From Stomatobaculum sp. F0698 (GTDB lineage Bacteria; Bacillota; Clostridia; Lachnospirales; Lachnospiraceae): a DNA stretch of 64,000 nt. The first letter of the stretch is position 1, and each line of letters opens with the position of its first letter. The notes below the pieces were generated by a model that made no database searches, was not told the origin of the DNA, and saw nothing but the letters and a program-made list of their open reading frames with translations. This document shows, piece by piece, positions 33,759 through 43,710 of this stretch. The stretch is taken from assembly GCF_030644385.1 (NCBI RefSeq), contig NZ_CP130060.1, forward strand, positions 372,001 through 436,000, read 5' to 3'. A program made the translations under genes and the position numbers.

Positions 33759-35598
33759 ATCGTATGATAAATTAAATCCGGCGCAGAGAGAAGCGGTCAC
33801 CCACGGGGAGGGACCGCTTCTTGTCATTGCGGGACCCGGCTCCGGAAAGACCTTTGTGCTGACGCAGCGCGTGCGCTATCTGACGGAGGAGCGCGGCGTG
33901 CGGCCGCAGTCCGTTCTGGTTCTCACCTTTTCGCGCGCGGCGGCGCGGGAAATGGAGGAGCGCTACCGAAAAACCGTGGAGAGCGAGCGCACCGGCGTTT
34001 GCTTCGGAACCTTTCACGCCTTCTTTTTCCGCATTCTGAGAACCGCCTACGGCTATCAGGCGGATCAGGTGATCGGCGAGGAGGAGAGACGCGCCTTGGT
34101 CTCCGCGGCGCTTAAGCGGCGCAAGACGGAGAGCGGCGACTTTCGCAGCCTGGTTCAGAACGTGCTTTCGGAGATTGCGCTGGTCAAAGAGGAGAGGGCA
34201 GAGCTCTCGAATTACTATTCCGTGAGTTGTCCCGCCGAGCAGTTTCGGGAGATTTACCGCGAGTATGAAAGCGCGCTCGCAGAGCTCAGAAAGATAGACT
34301 ATGAGGACATGCTCCGCATGTGCTATGAGCTTCTCAAAGAGCGGGCGGATATCCGCGCGGCCCTCTCGGCGCGCTACACCTGGCTTTTGGTCGATGAGTT
34401 TCAGGACATCAACCGCCTGCAGTACGAAATTGTGCGCATGATTGCCGGGAAGAAGGCCAATCTCATGATTGTCGGGGACGACGATCAGTCGATTTACCGT
34501 TTCCGCGGCGCCGCGCCGGAGCTCATGCTGCATTTCACAAAGGATTATCCCAAGGCCGCCAAAGTCGTGTTGAACGTGAACTATCGCTCGACCCCGGAAA
34601 TCGTTAAGACGGCGGGGCGACTGATTGCGCGGAACAAGACGCGTTTCCCGAAGGAAATCAAAGCCGCTCGCCCCTCGGGAAGGCCGGTGAACACGGTGGT
34701 CTGCCCGACCCCGCAGGCGGAGACGGATTATTTGGTGCGGGAGATACGCGCGCTTGCAAAGCAGGGGGCCCGCTATGACAGCATCGCCGTCCTTTACCGC
34801 ACCAATTTGCAGCCGCGTCTCTTAGCGCGGCGGCTTTACCGCGAGAACATCCCCTTCCGCATGCGGGAAATGTTGCCGGATCTCGGCGAACACTGGATTG
34901 CACGGGATCTCCTCGCCTATCTGCGCTTAGCGGGCGACACAGCGGAGCCCGGAGACCTGCTGCGCATCATGAACCGTCCGAATCGCTACATACGCCGCGA
35001 GGCCGTGCGCATGGAGGGGGAGAGCCTCGCGGGACTCAGGGCGCACTATGAGAAGAGCGGCGAGCACTGGATGGATGAGCGACTGGGGCGCTTCGGCAGG
35101 GAACTCAGAGCGCTCTCGCGCATGCGCCCCGCCGAGGCCATTGCCTATATCCGCGGCGAAGTCGGCTACGACGGCTTTCTCAGGCAGTACGCCGAAGAGA
35201 GAGAAATCGAAGAGAGCGAACTCTTCGATATTCTGGAAGAAATCGAGGCCTCCGCGGAGGGCTTTGCGACGCTTGCGGATTGGCGGGCGGACGGACAGGC
35301 CTTCAACGCGGCTATCTCCGCGCGCAGCAAGGCACAGGAGGACGGAGACGAAGTGCAGCTCATGACCTACCACGCCTCCAAGGGACTGGAATTTCAGACC
35401 GTCTTTTTGCTCGATGTCAACGAGGGCATTGTGCCGCACCGCAAGGCGAACAGTCGGGAAGAACTGGAAGAGGAGAGACGCATGTTCTATGTCGCGATGA
35501 CGCGCGCCAAGGACGAACTCCGCATTCTGACCTGTAAGACCCGTTTTCGGCGGCAGGCGGAGGAGAGTCGTTTTGTGCGGGAGTACGAGTCACGTTGA
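33748..35598 (+). CDS. UvrD/PcrA-family superfamily 1 DNA helicase, short form
   Basis: About 616 residues, against roughly 720-750 for PcrA/UvrD. Motif I AGPGSGKT (K34), motif [10 protein letters not shown], motif [16 protein letters not shown] and motif [14 protein letters not shown] are all intact, and the C-terminal tail typical of PcrA is absent. It probably unwinds DNA 3' to 5' in repair or replication restart. I place the start at TTG 33748, 11 bases inside gltX, because the following residues ([15 protein letters not shown]) match the family N-terminus. A GTG at 33694 is open in frame but would add unrelated residues. Confidence 0.9.
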   Translation: MALKSYDKLNPAQREAVTHGEGPLLVIAGPGSGKTFVLTQRVRYLTEERGVRPQSVLVLTFSRAAAREMEERYRKTVESERTGVCFGTFHAFFFRILRTAYGYQADQVIGEEERRALVSAALKRRKTESGDFRSLVQNVLSEIALVKEERAELSNYYSVSCPAEQFREIYREYESALAELRKIDYEDMLRMCYELLKERADIRAALSARYTWLLVDEFQDINRLQYEIVRMIAGKKANLMIVGDDDQSIYRFRGAAPELMLHFTKDYPKAAKVVLNVNYRSTPEIVKTAGRLIARNKTRFPKEIKAARPSGRPVNTVVCPTPQAETDYLVREIRALAKQGARYDSIAVLYRTNLQPRLLARRLYRENIPFRMREMLPDLGEHWIARDLLAYLRLAGDTAEPGDLLRIMNRPNRYIRREAVRMEGESLAGLRAHYEKSGEHWMDERLGRFGRELRALSRMRPAEAIAYIRGEVGYDGFLRQYAEEREIEESELFDILEEIEASAEGFATLADWRADGQAFNAAISARSKAQEDGDEVQLMTYHASKGLEFQTVFLLDVNEGIVPHRKANSREELEEERRMFYVAMTRAKDELRILTCKTRFRRQAEESRFVREYESR

Positions 35599-35623
35599 CA
35601 GAGGGGCGGGGCATCGCTATAGT
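35595..35623 (+). promoter_or_regulatory. Promoter of the DUF1292 gene
   Basis: Consensus -35 TTGACA (35595-35600) overlaps the helicase stop codon. A 17-bp spacer and -10 TATAGT (35618-35623) follow. Confidence 0.75.
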
Positions 35624-35671
35624 AGGAAGAGCGGAAATCGTTTTATCTTTCTGAGAGTGAGGAAAAGCAAA

Positions 35672-36022
35672 ATGAGCGAACACGAAGAACTGAAGCACGA
35701 GGGTCTGTTTGACGGCGGCGACACCACGGTCACGCTGACGCTGGATGACGGGAGTACCATGGAGTGCGTGGTTCTCACGATTTTTGAGGCGGGCAATGAG
35801 GGCAAGGAGTACATTGCGCTGATGCCGGAGAGCGGCGAGGATGAGGACGGCAATGTCTACCTGTACCGCTACGAGGAGACAGAGGACGGTCAGCCGGATC
35901 TCACGAACATCGAGAGCGATGAAGAGTATGAGATTGTCAGCGATGCCTTTGACGAGATTCTCGACGAGGAAGAGTTCAAGGAACTCATGGAAGGCGAGGA
36001 TGCCGAGGACAACGAGGATTGA
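35672..36022 (+). CDS. DUF1292 protein
   Basis: 116 residues, very acidic. The core (VTLTLDDGSTMECVVLTIF ... YIALMPESGEDEDGNVYLYRY ... IESDEEYEIVSDAFDEIL) matches DUF1292, a small cytoplasmic family common in Firmicutes. No biochemical role is established. ATG 35672 follows GAGTGAGGAAAAG. A terminator follows, so it is a single-gene unit under a strong promoter. Confidence 0.92.
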   Translation: MSEHEELKHEGLFDGGDTTVTLTLDDGSTMECVVLTIFEAGNEGKEYIALMPESGEDEDGNVYLYRYEETEDGQPDLTNIESDEEYEIVSDAFDEILDEEEFKELMEGEDAEDNED

Positions 36023-36051
36023 ATTTAAGAGAAGCTTAACGTTTCTCGAAG

Positions 36052-36082
36052 GGCGCGTCTCCGCCGGGAGGCGCGCTTTTTT
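36052..36082 (+). terminator. Rho-independent terminator of the DUF1292 gene
   Basis: Stem GCGCGTCTCC/GGAGGCGCGC (one G-U) with a four-base loop, then TTTTTTG. Confidence 0.88.
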
Positions 36083-36204
36083 GTATAAAACTAAGAACAT
36101 AATAAGAAATATTAAGAAATTCTTCTAAAATGCTGGCGTTTTTCCGGATTCTCTGTCATAGTATAGCGTAGACATAATATTAACTTAGATGATATGGTGA
36201 GTTC

Positions 36205-37740
36205 ATGAAAATAATCGGAGTGCTCAAGCAAGCCCGGCTCTGGATTGCCGGAGCGGCGCTTGTCTTGTGCGTTTGGGGAATCGGAAAACAATATATAAGG
36301 GGGTCGGACAGGTCACGCTTGGTGCTGATGGCCGTGGAGAACAACCAAGGAACGCAGCAGACCGGAGAAGAGCGCTATACGGCGGAACTCGTCAGCAAGC
36401 AGGGCGAGTCGTTGCAGAGTTTTGCGGTCGATGTGAACCGGAGCCAGAACGGCCGGCGGGTGGATTTGAGTCTCAGGGACGCAATCCCCGCGGATGCGCT
36501 GGAAAAGGGCGTGTATCTGCGCCTGTCCTATCCGCTCCGTGCGAACGGTAGCGCCGTGCGCCTCGAGCAGCCCAATTTAAGCGGTGACGGCGAGTCCATG
36601 CGCTTAAAGAGCGGGCAGCCGGCCCTTGCAATCGGCGGCATGCGCTATCAGTATGATGCGGGCCTGCCGGAATTCAAAAAGCCACTCGCCTGTCTTCTCT
36701 TCCGCAGCGTCGAGGAGAGAGAGGACGGAAAGTTTACGGCCAATCTGTATCTGACCCCGGAGAATGCGGCATTTTCCACGCAGTTTCCGGAGGAAAAGAC
36801 CGTGGAGCGCACCGAGCTGACAAGTCTCAAAAAACTCGGCGAGACAGGCGTTTCCGGTGACGGCGTCGAAGTGGAGTACCGCTATACGACCCGTTTTCAG
36901 GCGGAAGCGCTCGGCAGTTCCGGCAACAGCCTGGAATTGCAGTGCCGGCTGCGCCTTCGCTATCCGACACAGATACGGCTGACCGAGAGCGATAAAACGG
37001 AGTCGACGCAGGATATGTCCCTGGTGTTTACGACCGGAGCCGCGAACGAGACGAAGCTTCGAATTGCGGGGAGTCGCACGGCGGCAAGAAGCACGGCTGT
37101 CGCAGAGAGCAGCAGTGCGGCAGAAAGCACACAGGCAACGGAAATACAGCGGCGCACGGAAAAGACAGAGACAAGCGCTGTCAGACGGCGCGAGACAAGT
37201 GCGTCCGTGCGGCGCACGAGCGCGGCGGCGACAACACAGCAGACCGCCGAGAGCCGTCCGAAGCCGGAGGAAAGTGCGGCGGCGAGCACGGAGGGCGAGA
37301 GCAGCAGCGAAGAGAGCAGCGCAACGCGTGAGAGCGAGCGGCAGACGGTGCGTCGCATCACGAAGCCCGGAAGCGGAAGAGGACGCGGCGGCAGCGGCGG
37401 TCGGAACGAGACTTCGCCGACGGATACTCTGCCGGCCGAGACAAAGGAGAGCGTACCGGAGAGCAAGCCGGAAACGGCCGCGGAGACGAGCGAGTTCAGT
37501 AAGCCGGAAACGACTGCGGAGAGCAGCCGGGAGAGTGCGGCACCGAGCGAGTCCACGGAGTGGGAAACGGAAACGGAGACCGCTTGGGTTACCCAACCCG
37601 ATCTTCCGCCGAACATTCCGACGGATGTTCCGCTGCCCGATTCGACGGACCCGACGTCCCCTTATCCGAGCACAGGCGAGTGGTGGTTCAATCCGAATAC
37701 CGGCGGGAATGCGACGCCGGGGACGGACTGGATTCACTGA
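36205..37740 (+). CDS. Membrane-anchored extracellular protein with Ser/Thr/Glu-rich tail, function unknown
   Basis: 511 residues. One N-terminal hydrophobic segment (about 10-27) is a signal anchor without a lipobox. Residues of about 40-285 form a beta-rich globular region (YTAELVSKQGESLQSFAVDV, then SLRDAIPADAL). Residues of about 290-450 are low complexity, dominated by Ser, Thr, Glu, Ala and Arg with a Gly/Arg patch (SGRGRGGSGG). The end is Pro/Asp/Trp-rich (GEWWFNPNTGG). No LPxTG sorting signal. The tail looks like a wall-spanning or glycosylated linker. Transcribed alone, ending at a shared terminator with ychF. I recognise no family. Confidence 0.75.
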   Translation: MKIIGVLKQARLWIAGAALVLCVWGIGKQYIRGSDRSRLVLMAVENNQGTQQTGEERYTAELVSKQGESLQSFAVDVNRSQNGRRVDLSLRDAIPADALEKGVYLRLSYPLRANGSAVRLEQPNLSGDGESMRLKSGQPALAIGGMRYQYDAGLPEFKKPLACLLFRSVEEREDGKFTANLYLTPENAAFSTQFPEEKTVERTELTSLKKLGETGVSGDGVEVEYRYTTRFQAEALGSSGNSLELQCRLRLRYPTQIRLTESDKTESTQDMSLVFTTGAANETKLRIAGSRTAARSTAVAESSSAAESTQATEIQRRTEKTETSAVRRRETSASVRRTSAAATTQQTAESRPKPEESAAASTEGESSSEESSATRESERQTVRRITKPGSGRGRGGSGGRNETSPTDTLPAETKESVPESKPETAAETSEFSKPETTAESSRESAAPSESTEWETETETAWVTQPDLPPNIPTDVPLPDSTDPTSPYPSTGEWWFNPNTGGNATPGTDWIH

Positions 37741-37749
37741 ATAAAAGAA

Positions 37750-37790
37750 AAAAGCCCCGGTACCTTTCGGTACCGGGGCTTTTTGCCGAG
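37750..37790. terminator. Bidirectional terminator
   Basis: A 15-bp stem AAAAGCCCCGGTACC with its complement and a TTTC loop. It is shared by the surface-protein gene and ychF. Confidence 0.9.
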
Positions 37791-37796
37791 CGAAAA

Positions 37797-38894
37797 TCAG
37801 ACGTTGAAGCGGAACAGGATGACATCGCCGTCCTTGACAATGTACTCCTTGCCCTCGAGACGCATGAGTCCCTTTTCTTTTGCGGCATTCGAGGAACCGC
37901 AGCTCACAAAATCGTCGTAGGAGATAACCTCCGCGCGAATAAAGCCGCGCTCGAAGTCGGTGTGAATTTTACCGGCCGCCTGCGGCGCCTTGGATCCCTT
38001 TTTGATGGTCCAGGCGCGGGTCTCGTCCTCGCCCGTCGTCAGGAAGCTGATGAGGCCCAGGAGCTCGTAGCTCGCGGCAATCAGCTTGTCAAGACCGGAA
38101 GCGGAGATGCCGAGGGCCTCGAGGTAGTCGGCCTTTTCGCTCTCGTCGAGGGCGGAAATCTCTTCTTCAATCTGAGCGGAGACACAGAACACCTTGCTCC
38201 GATGTGCCGCGGCATAGTCCCGAACCGCTGCGACATGCGGATTGGAAGCGCCGTCGTCCGCGAGATCCTCCTCCTTCACATTGGCCGCATAAATCACGGG
38301 CTTTGCGGTCAGAAGGCAGAGAGAGGCGACAAAGCTTGCGCTGTCGTTGTCCTCCGTTTCGTAGGCGGAGGCGGGCTTTCCGTCCTCGAGCAGGGTCTTC
38401 AGCTCCTTCAGAATTTCGAGCTCCTTCTTTAAGCTCTTGTCGTTGTTTGCGGATTTCTGGGTCTTCGCAATGCGGCGTTCCAGCACTTCGAGATCCGCAA
38501 AAATGAGCTCCAGGTTAATGGTCTCGATGTCTCGCACCGGGTCCACGGAACCGTCCACGTGAATCACATTTTCGTCCTCAAAGCAGCGCACCACATGGAC
38601 AATTGCGTCGCACTCGCGTATATTGGCGAGGAACTGGTTGCCGAGGCCTTCGCCTTTGCTGGCACCGCGCACAAGTCCCGCGATGTCGACAAATTCGATG
38701 ACTGCGGGCGTCACCTTTTTGGAGTGGTGCATTTCGCCGAGGGTTTTTAAGCGGGCGTCCGGGACTGCGACCACGCCGACATTCGGGTCGATGGTGCAGA
38801 AAGGATAGTTCGCGGCCTGTGCGCCCGCCTTGGTCAATGAGTTAAAAAGCGTACTTTTTCCGACATTCGGAAGTCCTACGATACCGAGTTTCAT
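37797..38894 (-). CDS. ychF: Ribosome-associated ATPase/GTPase YchF (OLA1 family)
   Basis: 365 residues. G1 GLPNVGKST, G3-like DIAGLVRGA, and an NVKEED segment in place of canonical NKxD, as usual in YchF, whose members prefer ATP. A helical insert follows the G domain, and a C-terminal TGS domain is present (GLISFLTTGEDETRAW ... GFIRAEVISYDDF ... KEYIVKDGDVILFRFNV). It binds ribosomes and modulates stress responses. The start on the minus strand follows AAAGGAGA. Confidence 0.96.
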   Translation of the reverse strand: MKLGIVGLPNVGKSTLFNSLTKAGAQAANYPFCTIDPNVGVVAVPDARLKTLGEMHHSKKVTPAVIEFVDIAGLVRGASKGEGLGNQFLANIRECDAIVHVVRCFEDENVIHVDGSVDPVRDIETINLELIFADLEVLERRIAKTQKSANNDKSLKKELEILKELKTLLEDGKPASAYETEDNDSASFVASLCLLTAKPVIYAANVKEEDLADDGASNPHVAAVRDYAAAHRSKVFCVSAQIEEEISALDESEKADYLEALGISASGLDKLIAASYELLGLISFLTTGEDETRAWTIKKGSKAPQAAGKIHTDFERGFIRAEVISYDDFVSCGSSNAAKEKGLMRLEGKEYIVKDGDVILFRFNV

Positions 38895-38962
38895 AAATTG
38901 GGAGTCTCCTTTGACTGTTTTCCGATGACTGTCCGCGAGAGAACAGTGTGCGTTTGGGCTTC

Positions 38963-38991
38963 ATTGTAACAGAGAGGCGCAGTGCTCTCAA
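38963..38991 (-). promoter_or_regulatory. Promoter of ychF
   Basis: On the minus strand: -35 TTGAGA (38986-38991), a 17-bp spacer and -10 TACAAT (38963-38968). Confidence 0.65.
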
Positions 38992-39063
38992 GGAAGATTT
39001 GCGTGGAAAGCGGCGGGGCTTTTTGTTATGCTCGAAGCCGGAAAACGGAAAGGAAGGATCATT

Positions 39064-39930
39064 ATGGCTTACGATTTACGTTTTGTGCATCTCGGCATTA
39101 CGATTCAACACTTGCAAAATCACATCACGATATTCGGATTTTCGATTGCCTTCTACGGCATCATCATCGGCATCGGCATGTTGCTCGGCATTACGCTCGC
39201 CGCGCGGGATGCGGCAAGGCGCGGCATCGGAGAGGATACGATATATGATTTTGCGCTCTTTGGCATCATTGTCGGGGTGATGGGCGCACGTCTCTATTAT
39301 GTGATTTTTCAGTGGGAAAATTACCGCGGAAATCTCCTCGAAATCCTGAATTTGAGAGCCGGAGGACTTGCGATTTACGGCGGCGTAATCGGCGGCATTG
39401 TGAGCCTCGCGGTCTTCTGCAAACGGAAGAACAAGAATTTTTTGATGCTCGCGGATTCGCTGATACTCGGTGTATTGGTCGGCCAAATTCTGGGACGCTG
39501 GGGTAATTTTTTCAATGCGGAGGCGTTCGGGCGCTATACGGACAGTCTGTTTGCCATGCAAATTAAGCGCGCCGTCGTAAACCCGATTATGATAGATGCG
39601 GCGCTCTTACAGCATCTCGTCACCGTCAACGGGGTCGAATATATCCAGGTGCACCCCACCTTTCTCTATGAGTCGCTCTGGAACCTGGGCCTCTTACTGT
39701 TCCTGCTGCGATACCGCGACAAGAAGCGCTTTGAGGGCGAGATATTCTTTCTCTATCTCGGCGGTTACGGGCTCGGAAGAGTCTGGATCGAAGGGCTCAG
39801 GACAGACTCTCTCCTCTTGCCCGGTACGGGCATTGCGGTCTCGCAGGCGCTTGCGGGGCTCTGTGTGCTGCTCGCGCTTTTCTGCCTCTTTTACGGGAGA
39901 AAGCGCGCGGCGCGCAAGGCGGAAAAATAA
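39064..39930 (+). CDS. lgt: Prolipoprotein diacylglyceryl transferase
   Basis: 288 residues with about seven TM helices. Conserved segments include FYGIIIGIGM, GARLYYVIFQ, the Lgt signature GGLAIYGGVIGG and GRWGNFFNAEAFG. It transfers diacylglycerol to the lipobox cysteine of lipoproteins such as MetQ and array member 2 in this window. ATG 39064 follows GGAAAGGAAGG; the frame is open 12 codons further upstream. Confidence 0.95.
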   Translation: MAYDLRFVHLGITIQHLQNHITIFGFSIAFYGIIIGIGMLLGITLAARDAARRGIGEDTIYDFALFGIIVGVMGARLYYVIFQWENYRGNLLEILNLRAGGLAIYGGVIGGIVSLAVFCKRKNKNFLMLADSLILGVLVGQILGRWGNFFNAEAFGRYTDSLFAMQIKRAVVNPIMIDAALLQHLVTVNGVEYIQVHPTFLYESLWNLGLLLFLLRYRDKKRFEGEIFFLYLGGYGLGRVWIEGLRTDSLLLPGTGIAVSQALAGLCVLLALFCLFYGRKRAARKAEK

Positions 39931-39948
39931 CGGAATACGCCATAGCTA

Positions 39949-39977
39949 TGGAAAAACGGCGCCTGTTTTGGTATTAT
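39949..39977 (+). promoter_or_regulatory. Possible promoter of the dcw cluster
   Basis: -35 TGGAAA (39949-39954), a 17-bp spacer and -10 TATTAT (39972-39977). It partly overlaps a 12-base palindrome CCATAGCTATGG. Confidence 0.45.
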
Positions 39978-40017
39978 TTTTCCAAAGCGAATGTGTTTTG
40001 AAATAAAAGGACAGCCT

Positions 40018-40962
40018 ATGAATTTCCAGCATATCTCGGTGCTCCCGCGGGAGACCATCGATAGTTTACAAATTCACCCGGACGGCATTTATGTGGACGG
40101 GACACTCGGGGGAGGAGGACATGCCTCTCTGGTCGCGGAAAAACTGGGCCCGGCGGGGCGTTTGATCGGCATCGATCAGGATGCGGATGCCATAGTCGCG
40201 GCCGGAGAGCGGCTTGCGCCCTTCGGCGATCGGGTGACCGTCGTGCGCGATAATTATGTCAATATCCCTGCGGTGCTCCTCGGATTGGGAATTTCCGAGG
40301 TTGACGGCATCTACCTGGATCTCGGCGTCTCCTCGTATCAGCTGGACACCGCGGAGCGGGGCTTTAGTTTCATGGCGGATGCTCCGCTCGACATGCGCAT
40401 GGACCGGCGGCAGGAGAGAACGGCGGCGGAACTGGTAAACGAGGCGAGCGAGCAGGAATTGGCCCGCATCATCCGCGTCTACGGGGAGGATCGCTTCTCG
40501 AATCAGATTGCGCGCCGCATCGTGCGCGAGCGCGAAAGAAAGCCGATCGAGACCACGGGTGAACTCGCCGCGCTGATTAAAAGCGTGATTCCCATGCGAT
40601 TGCAGAAGACGGGAGGACATCCCGCGATGCGCACCTTTCAGGCGCTTCGCATTGCGGTGAACGGCGAGCTCACGGTGCTCGAAGAGGCGCTGGAACAGAT
40701 GATACGCTGTCTGAGACCGGGCGGACGCCTCTCCATCATTACCTTCCACTCGCTGGAAGACAGAATCGTAAAAGAGGGCTTTCGGCGCAGCGCCTCGCCC
40801 TGTACCTGCCCGCCGGATTTCCCGGTCTGTGTCTGCGGAAAAAAGAGCCTCGGACGTGTCATCACCGGAAAACCCATCGTGCCGACAGCGGAGGAAGTGG
40901 AAGAGAACCCGAGGTCGCGGAGCGCAAAACTCCGCGTGTTTGAGAGAGGAGGCGCGCTGTGA
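40018..40962 (+). CDS. rsmH: 16S rRNA (cytosine-1402-N4) methyltransferase
   Basis: 314 residues. The SAM-binding motif region is [11 protein letters not shown], with LGVSSYQLD and the late motif [19 protein letters not shown]. The C-terminal Cys-rich turn [10 protein letters not shown] is typical. It methylates C1402 of 16S rRNA. It opens the division/cell-wall cluster, with no mraZ in front. ATG 40018 follows AAAAGGA. Its stop overlaps the next start (GTGA). Confidence 0.96.
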   Translation: MNFQHISVLPRETIDSLQIHPDGIYVDGTLGGGGHASLVAEKLGPAGRLIGIDQDADAIVAAGERLAPFGDRVTVVRDNYVNIPAVLLGLGISEVDGIYLDLGVSSYQLDTAERGFSFMADAPLDMRMDRRQERTAAELVNEASEQELARIIRVYGEDRFSNQIARRIVRERERKPIETTGELAALIKSVIPMRLQKTGGHPAMRTFQALRIAVNGELTVLEEALEQMIRCLRPGGRLSIITFHSLEDRIVKEGFRRSASPCTCPPDFPVCVCGKKSLGRVITGKPIVPTAEEVEENPRSRSAKLRVFERGGAL

Positions 40963-41477
40963 ATCGAGAGGATAACAAGAGAAGCGTCAAACGGCGCGGC
41001 AGCCTGCCGGGCTATAACTACGGGAGCGCGGCGCGGCAGCCGGAGCCGGAGGGAGAAGAACGCAGAAGGCGGGCGGCGAGCGCGAAGCGGCGCGGAAAGC
41101 CGGCCGAAAAGCGGACGCCGGCCCCGGCTCCCGCACCGAAGCACAGTGCGGGCAAGTTCTTCGGCAGCATACTTGCAGCCGCGGTACTGGTCGGCTTTTT
41201 CGGCTTCCTGGGCTCTGTTTATCTGAAGAGCGAAAAGCGTGTGGCACAGGCAGAGCGCGCCCGCAACGAGGCACAGAGCAAGCTGGAAGCGCAGCGGGAA
41301 GTCAACGACACCCTGCAGGTGGAAATCAACCGCAAGGAAGATTTGGATCACATCCGCGATTTGGCGGTGAACCGCTACGGTATGGTGCAGCCCGGCCAGG
41401 ATCAAATACGCTATTACAAACGGGTAGAACAAGGCTACGTGAGGCAATATGAAAACATCCCGAAAAAATCCGATTAG
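40959..41477 (+). CDS. ftsL: FtsL-like cell division protein
   Basis: 172 residues. A long basic Arg/Pro/Ala-rich cytoplasmic N-terminus (about 1-64) leads to one TM helix (about 67-88), then an extracellular coiled coil (about 90-125) and a short C-terminal part ([19 protein letters not shown]). This is the FtsL/DivIC plan. Identity rests on position between rsmH and the PBP gene, since FtsL sequences drift quickly. The cytoplasmic tail is longer than usual. GTG start. Confidence 0.85.
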   Translation: MNREDNKRSVKRRGSLPGYNYGSAARQPEPEGEERRRRAASAKRRGKPAEKRTPAPAPAPKHSAGKFFGSILAAAVLVGFFGFLGSVYLKSEKRVAQAERARNEAQSKLEAQREVNDTLQVEINRKEDLDHIRDLAVNRYGMVQPGQDQIRYYKRVEQGYVRQYENIPKKSD

Positions 41478-43635
41478 GAAACCGAGCTCGGAGCGCTACG
41501 CGGTCGGCAGGGGGCTCAAAGCCAGGCTGATCGGCTTTCTTATTTTCAGCGCAGCCTCCTTCGTGCTGCTCGGCTTCTATGTTCACAGAGTGCAGCAAGA
41601 GAACGAAAAGGCGGCGAGCCAGTATGTACTCGGCAGGAAACTGGGAAAAGCCAAGGAGATTCCCTATCGTCGCGGCGACATTCTGGATCGGAACGGCACG
41701 TATCTCACGACCACCGAAAAGCGCTACCAGATGACCGTTTCGCCGCGCGACTTGCTGAGTCCCGCGGACCGCGACAAGTACTATGACTGTACTGTCAATG
41801 CGCTCACCGATTTTTTCGGACTTCCGGAAAATGAACTCCGAAAACAAATCGAGGAAAATTCCACGAGTCAGAGCTTAAAGGTCGGCGCGCCGCTCTCGCC
41901 GGAAGACCGGCTTCGCTATTTGGATTTTAAGGAGCACATCAACCGGCTCGGGGACTACGAGGCGAAAAAAAAGAAAGAAGATCCGAGCTACGAAGGGTTT
42001 ACGGAGGAACAAAAAACACGCTACAAGGGTTTGGTCGGAGCCGATAATCTGAACGACTATTACGAGCGCAGTTATCCCTACGGCGAACTTGCCTGCAATG
42101 TGCTGGGCTTTTACCGGAGTTACGACGATCGGCGAGTCGGCGTGACCGGAATCGAGCAGTATTACAACAGTCAGCTCTCCGGCACGGACGGACTGCGCTA
42201 TCGCTATATGGACGCGAGCGGTGACACCGAAAGTGTGACCAGGGAACCGCAGGACGGAAATTCCGTCGTGAGCACAATAGATATCAAGGTGCAGCAGAGC
42301 GTGGAGCGCCACATCAAGGAGTACATGGAGACGACCGGCGCGGAGAATATCGGCGTCATTGTGATGAATCCGAACAACGGAGAAATTCTGGCGCTCGCGA
42401 CCAACCATCCCTTTGATTTGAACGATCCCGGCAATTTGCAGAAGTACTACAGCGTCAATGCGCTGAAGCAGATGACAAGCGAGGAGGCGACCCAAAAACT
42501 CTGGAATAACTTCTGTGTGAGCACTGTCTTCGAACCGGGTTCCACGGCCAAGATTTTTACGATTGCGGGTGCAATGGAAAACGGCGCGATCACAGGGACC
42601 GAGACTTATAACTGTACGGGAGAAGTCGAAGTACAGGATACCCTCATTCACTGCGGAAAGAGGACAGGTCACGGCATCGTCGATGTGACCGGCGCGCTCG
42701 AACAGTCCTGTAACGTGGCTTTGGTGCGCATCGCACAGAAGCTCGGACGAGAGAGCTTTCAGAAGACCCAGAATCTCTACGGCTTCGGTGTGAGCAGCGG
42801 AATCGATCTCCCGGGCGAGCCGGATACCTCGTCCCAGATTCACGTTCTGAATCCGCCGGAAAACGCGGAGAATCGGCGCCTCGGCCCGGTTGAGCTTGCG
42901 ACCGACAGCTTCGGCCAGGGTTTCGGCTGCACGATGATTCAGCTGGCGGCGGCCTTTTCCTCCGCAATCAACGGCGGTTCCTACTACCGCCCGCATGTGG
43001 TGAAGCAGGTCCTGAATTCCCAGGGCACGGTCATTCGGGATTACGGCGCGGAGCTGGTGCGAGAGACCTGTTCGCAGGAGACTTCGCTCTTTCTTCGTAA
43101 GGCGCTGCGCGGCGTTGTGACCAACGGTACCGGAGACGCGGCAGAGGTTGTGGGCTATGAGATCGCCGGTAAAACCGGAACTTCGGAGAAGTGGCCCAGA
43201 AACAAGAAAAACTACCTGCTCTCGTTCTGCGGCTATGCGCCCGCAAACAATCCGCAGGTGCTCTGCTATGTTGTTGTCGACCAGCCGCACGTGAAGGATC
43301 AGGCACACAGTACCTTTGCGTCGGTGCTGTTCCAGAACATTATGGCGGATATCCTGCCCTCTCTGAATGTATTTCCGGGTGAAGCGCCGAGTGCGGAGGC
43401 AACGCCGCTGCTCGAGGGCATTCACGAGGGCATTGCCTCCGGCCGGGAAGAAGCGGTCGCGGGTGGCAGCGGCGAGACGGCAGCGTCTTCGGAGGGCGCT
43501 GCGGAGACAAGTGCGGCCGCAGAGAGCGGCACGGCGGAGATAAGCACCGCCGCGGAGAGTGCCGCTGCCGAAAGCAGCGCGAAGCACAAAAGCGCGGAAA
43601 GCCGCACGGAGAGCGCAAGCGCTGCAAGGCGGTAG
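41449..43635 (+). CDS. Division-type class B penicillin-binding protein (FtsI/PBP2B/SpoVD-like)
   Basis: 728 residues. N-terminal TM helix (about 27-46), a pedestal domain beginning RRGDILDRNG, and a transpeptidase domain with S365-x-x-K (GSTAK), S420-C-N and K575-TG (KTGTSEK). It cross-links septal peptidoglycan. No PASTA domain. The last about 75 residues are an Ala/Ser/Glu-rich low-complexity tail on the outer side. The start lies 29 bases inside ftsL, so the two are coupled. Confidence 0.93.
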   Translation: MKTSRKNPIRKPSSERYAVGRGLKARLIGFLIFSAASFVLLGFYVHRVQQENEKAASQYVLGRKLGKAKEIPYRRGDILDRNGTYLTTTEKRYQMTVSPRDLLSPADRDKYYDCTVNALTDFFGLPENELRKQIEENSTSQSLKVGAPLSPEDRLRYLDFKEHINRLGDYEAKKKKEDPSYEGFTEEQKTRYKGLVGADNLNDYYERSYPYGELACNVLGFYRSYDDRRVGVTGIEQYYNSQLSGTDGLRYRYMDASGDTESVTREPQDGNSVVSTIDIKVQQSVERHIKEYMETTGAENIGVIVMNPNNGEILALATNHPFDLNDPGNLQKYYSVNALKQMTSEEATQKLWNNFCVSTVFEPGSTAKIFTIAGAMENGAITGTETYNCTGEVEVQDTLIHCGKRTGHGIVDVTGALEQSCNVALVRIAQKLGRESFQKTQNLYGFGVSSGIDLPGEPDTSSQIHVLNPPENAENRRLGPVELATDSFGQGFGCTMIQLAAAFSSAINGGSYYRPHVVKQVLNSQGTVIRDYGAELVRETCSQETSLFLRKALRGVVTNGTGDAAEVVGYEIAGKTGTSEKWPRNKKNYLLSFCGYAPANNPQVLCYVVVDQPHVKDQAHSTFASVLFQNIMADILPSLNVFPGEAPSAEATPLLEGIHEGIASGREEAVAGGSGETAASSEGAAETSAAAESGTAEISTAAESAAAESSAKHKSAESRTESASAARR

Positions 43636-43637
43636 GC

Positions 43638-43666
43638 TTGCGCAAGGCTTTTGGCAAGGGTATACT
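43638..43666 (+). promoter_or_regulatory. Internal dcw promoter before mraY
   Basis: -35 TTGCGC (43638-43643), a 17-bp spacer and -10 TATACT (43661-43666) occupy the only sizeable gap in the first half of the cluster. Confidence 0.55.
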
Positions 43667-43710
43667 GTGAAAGAAACGAATGAATCTCGGAGAAACCGGA
43701 GGCACGGCGC

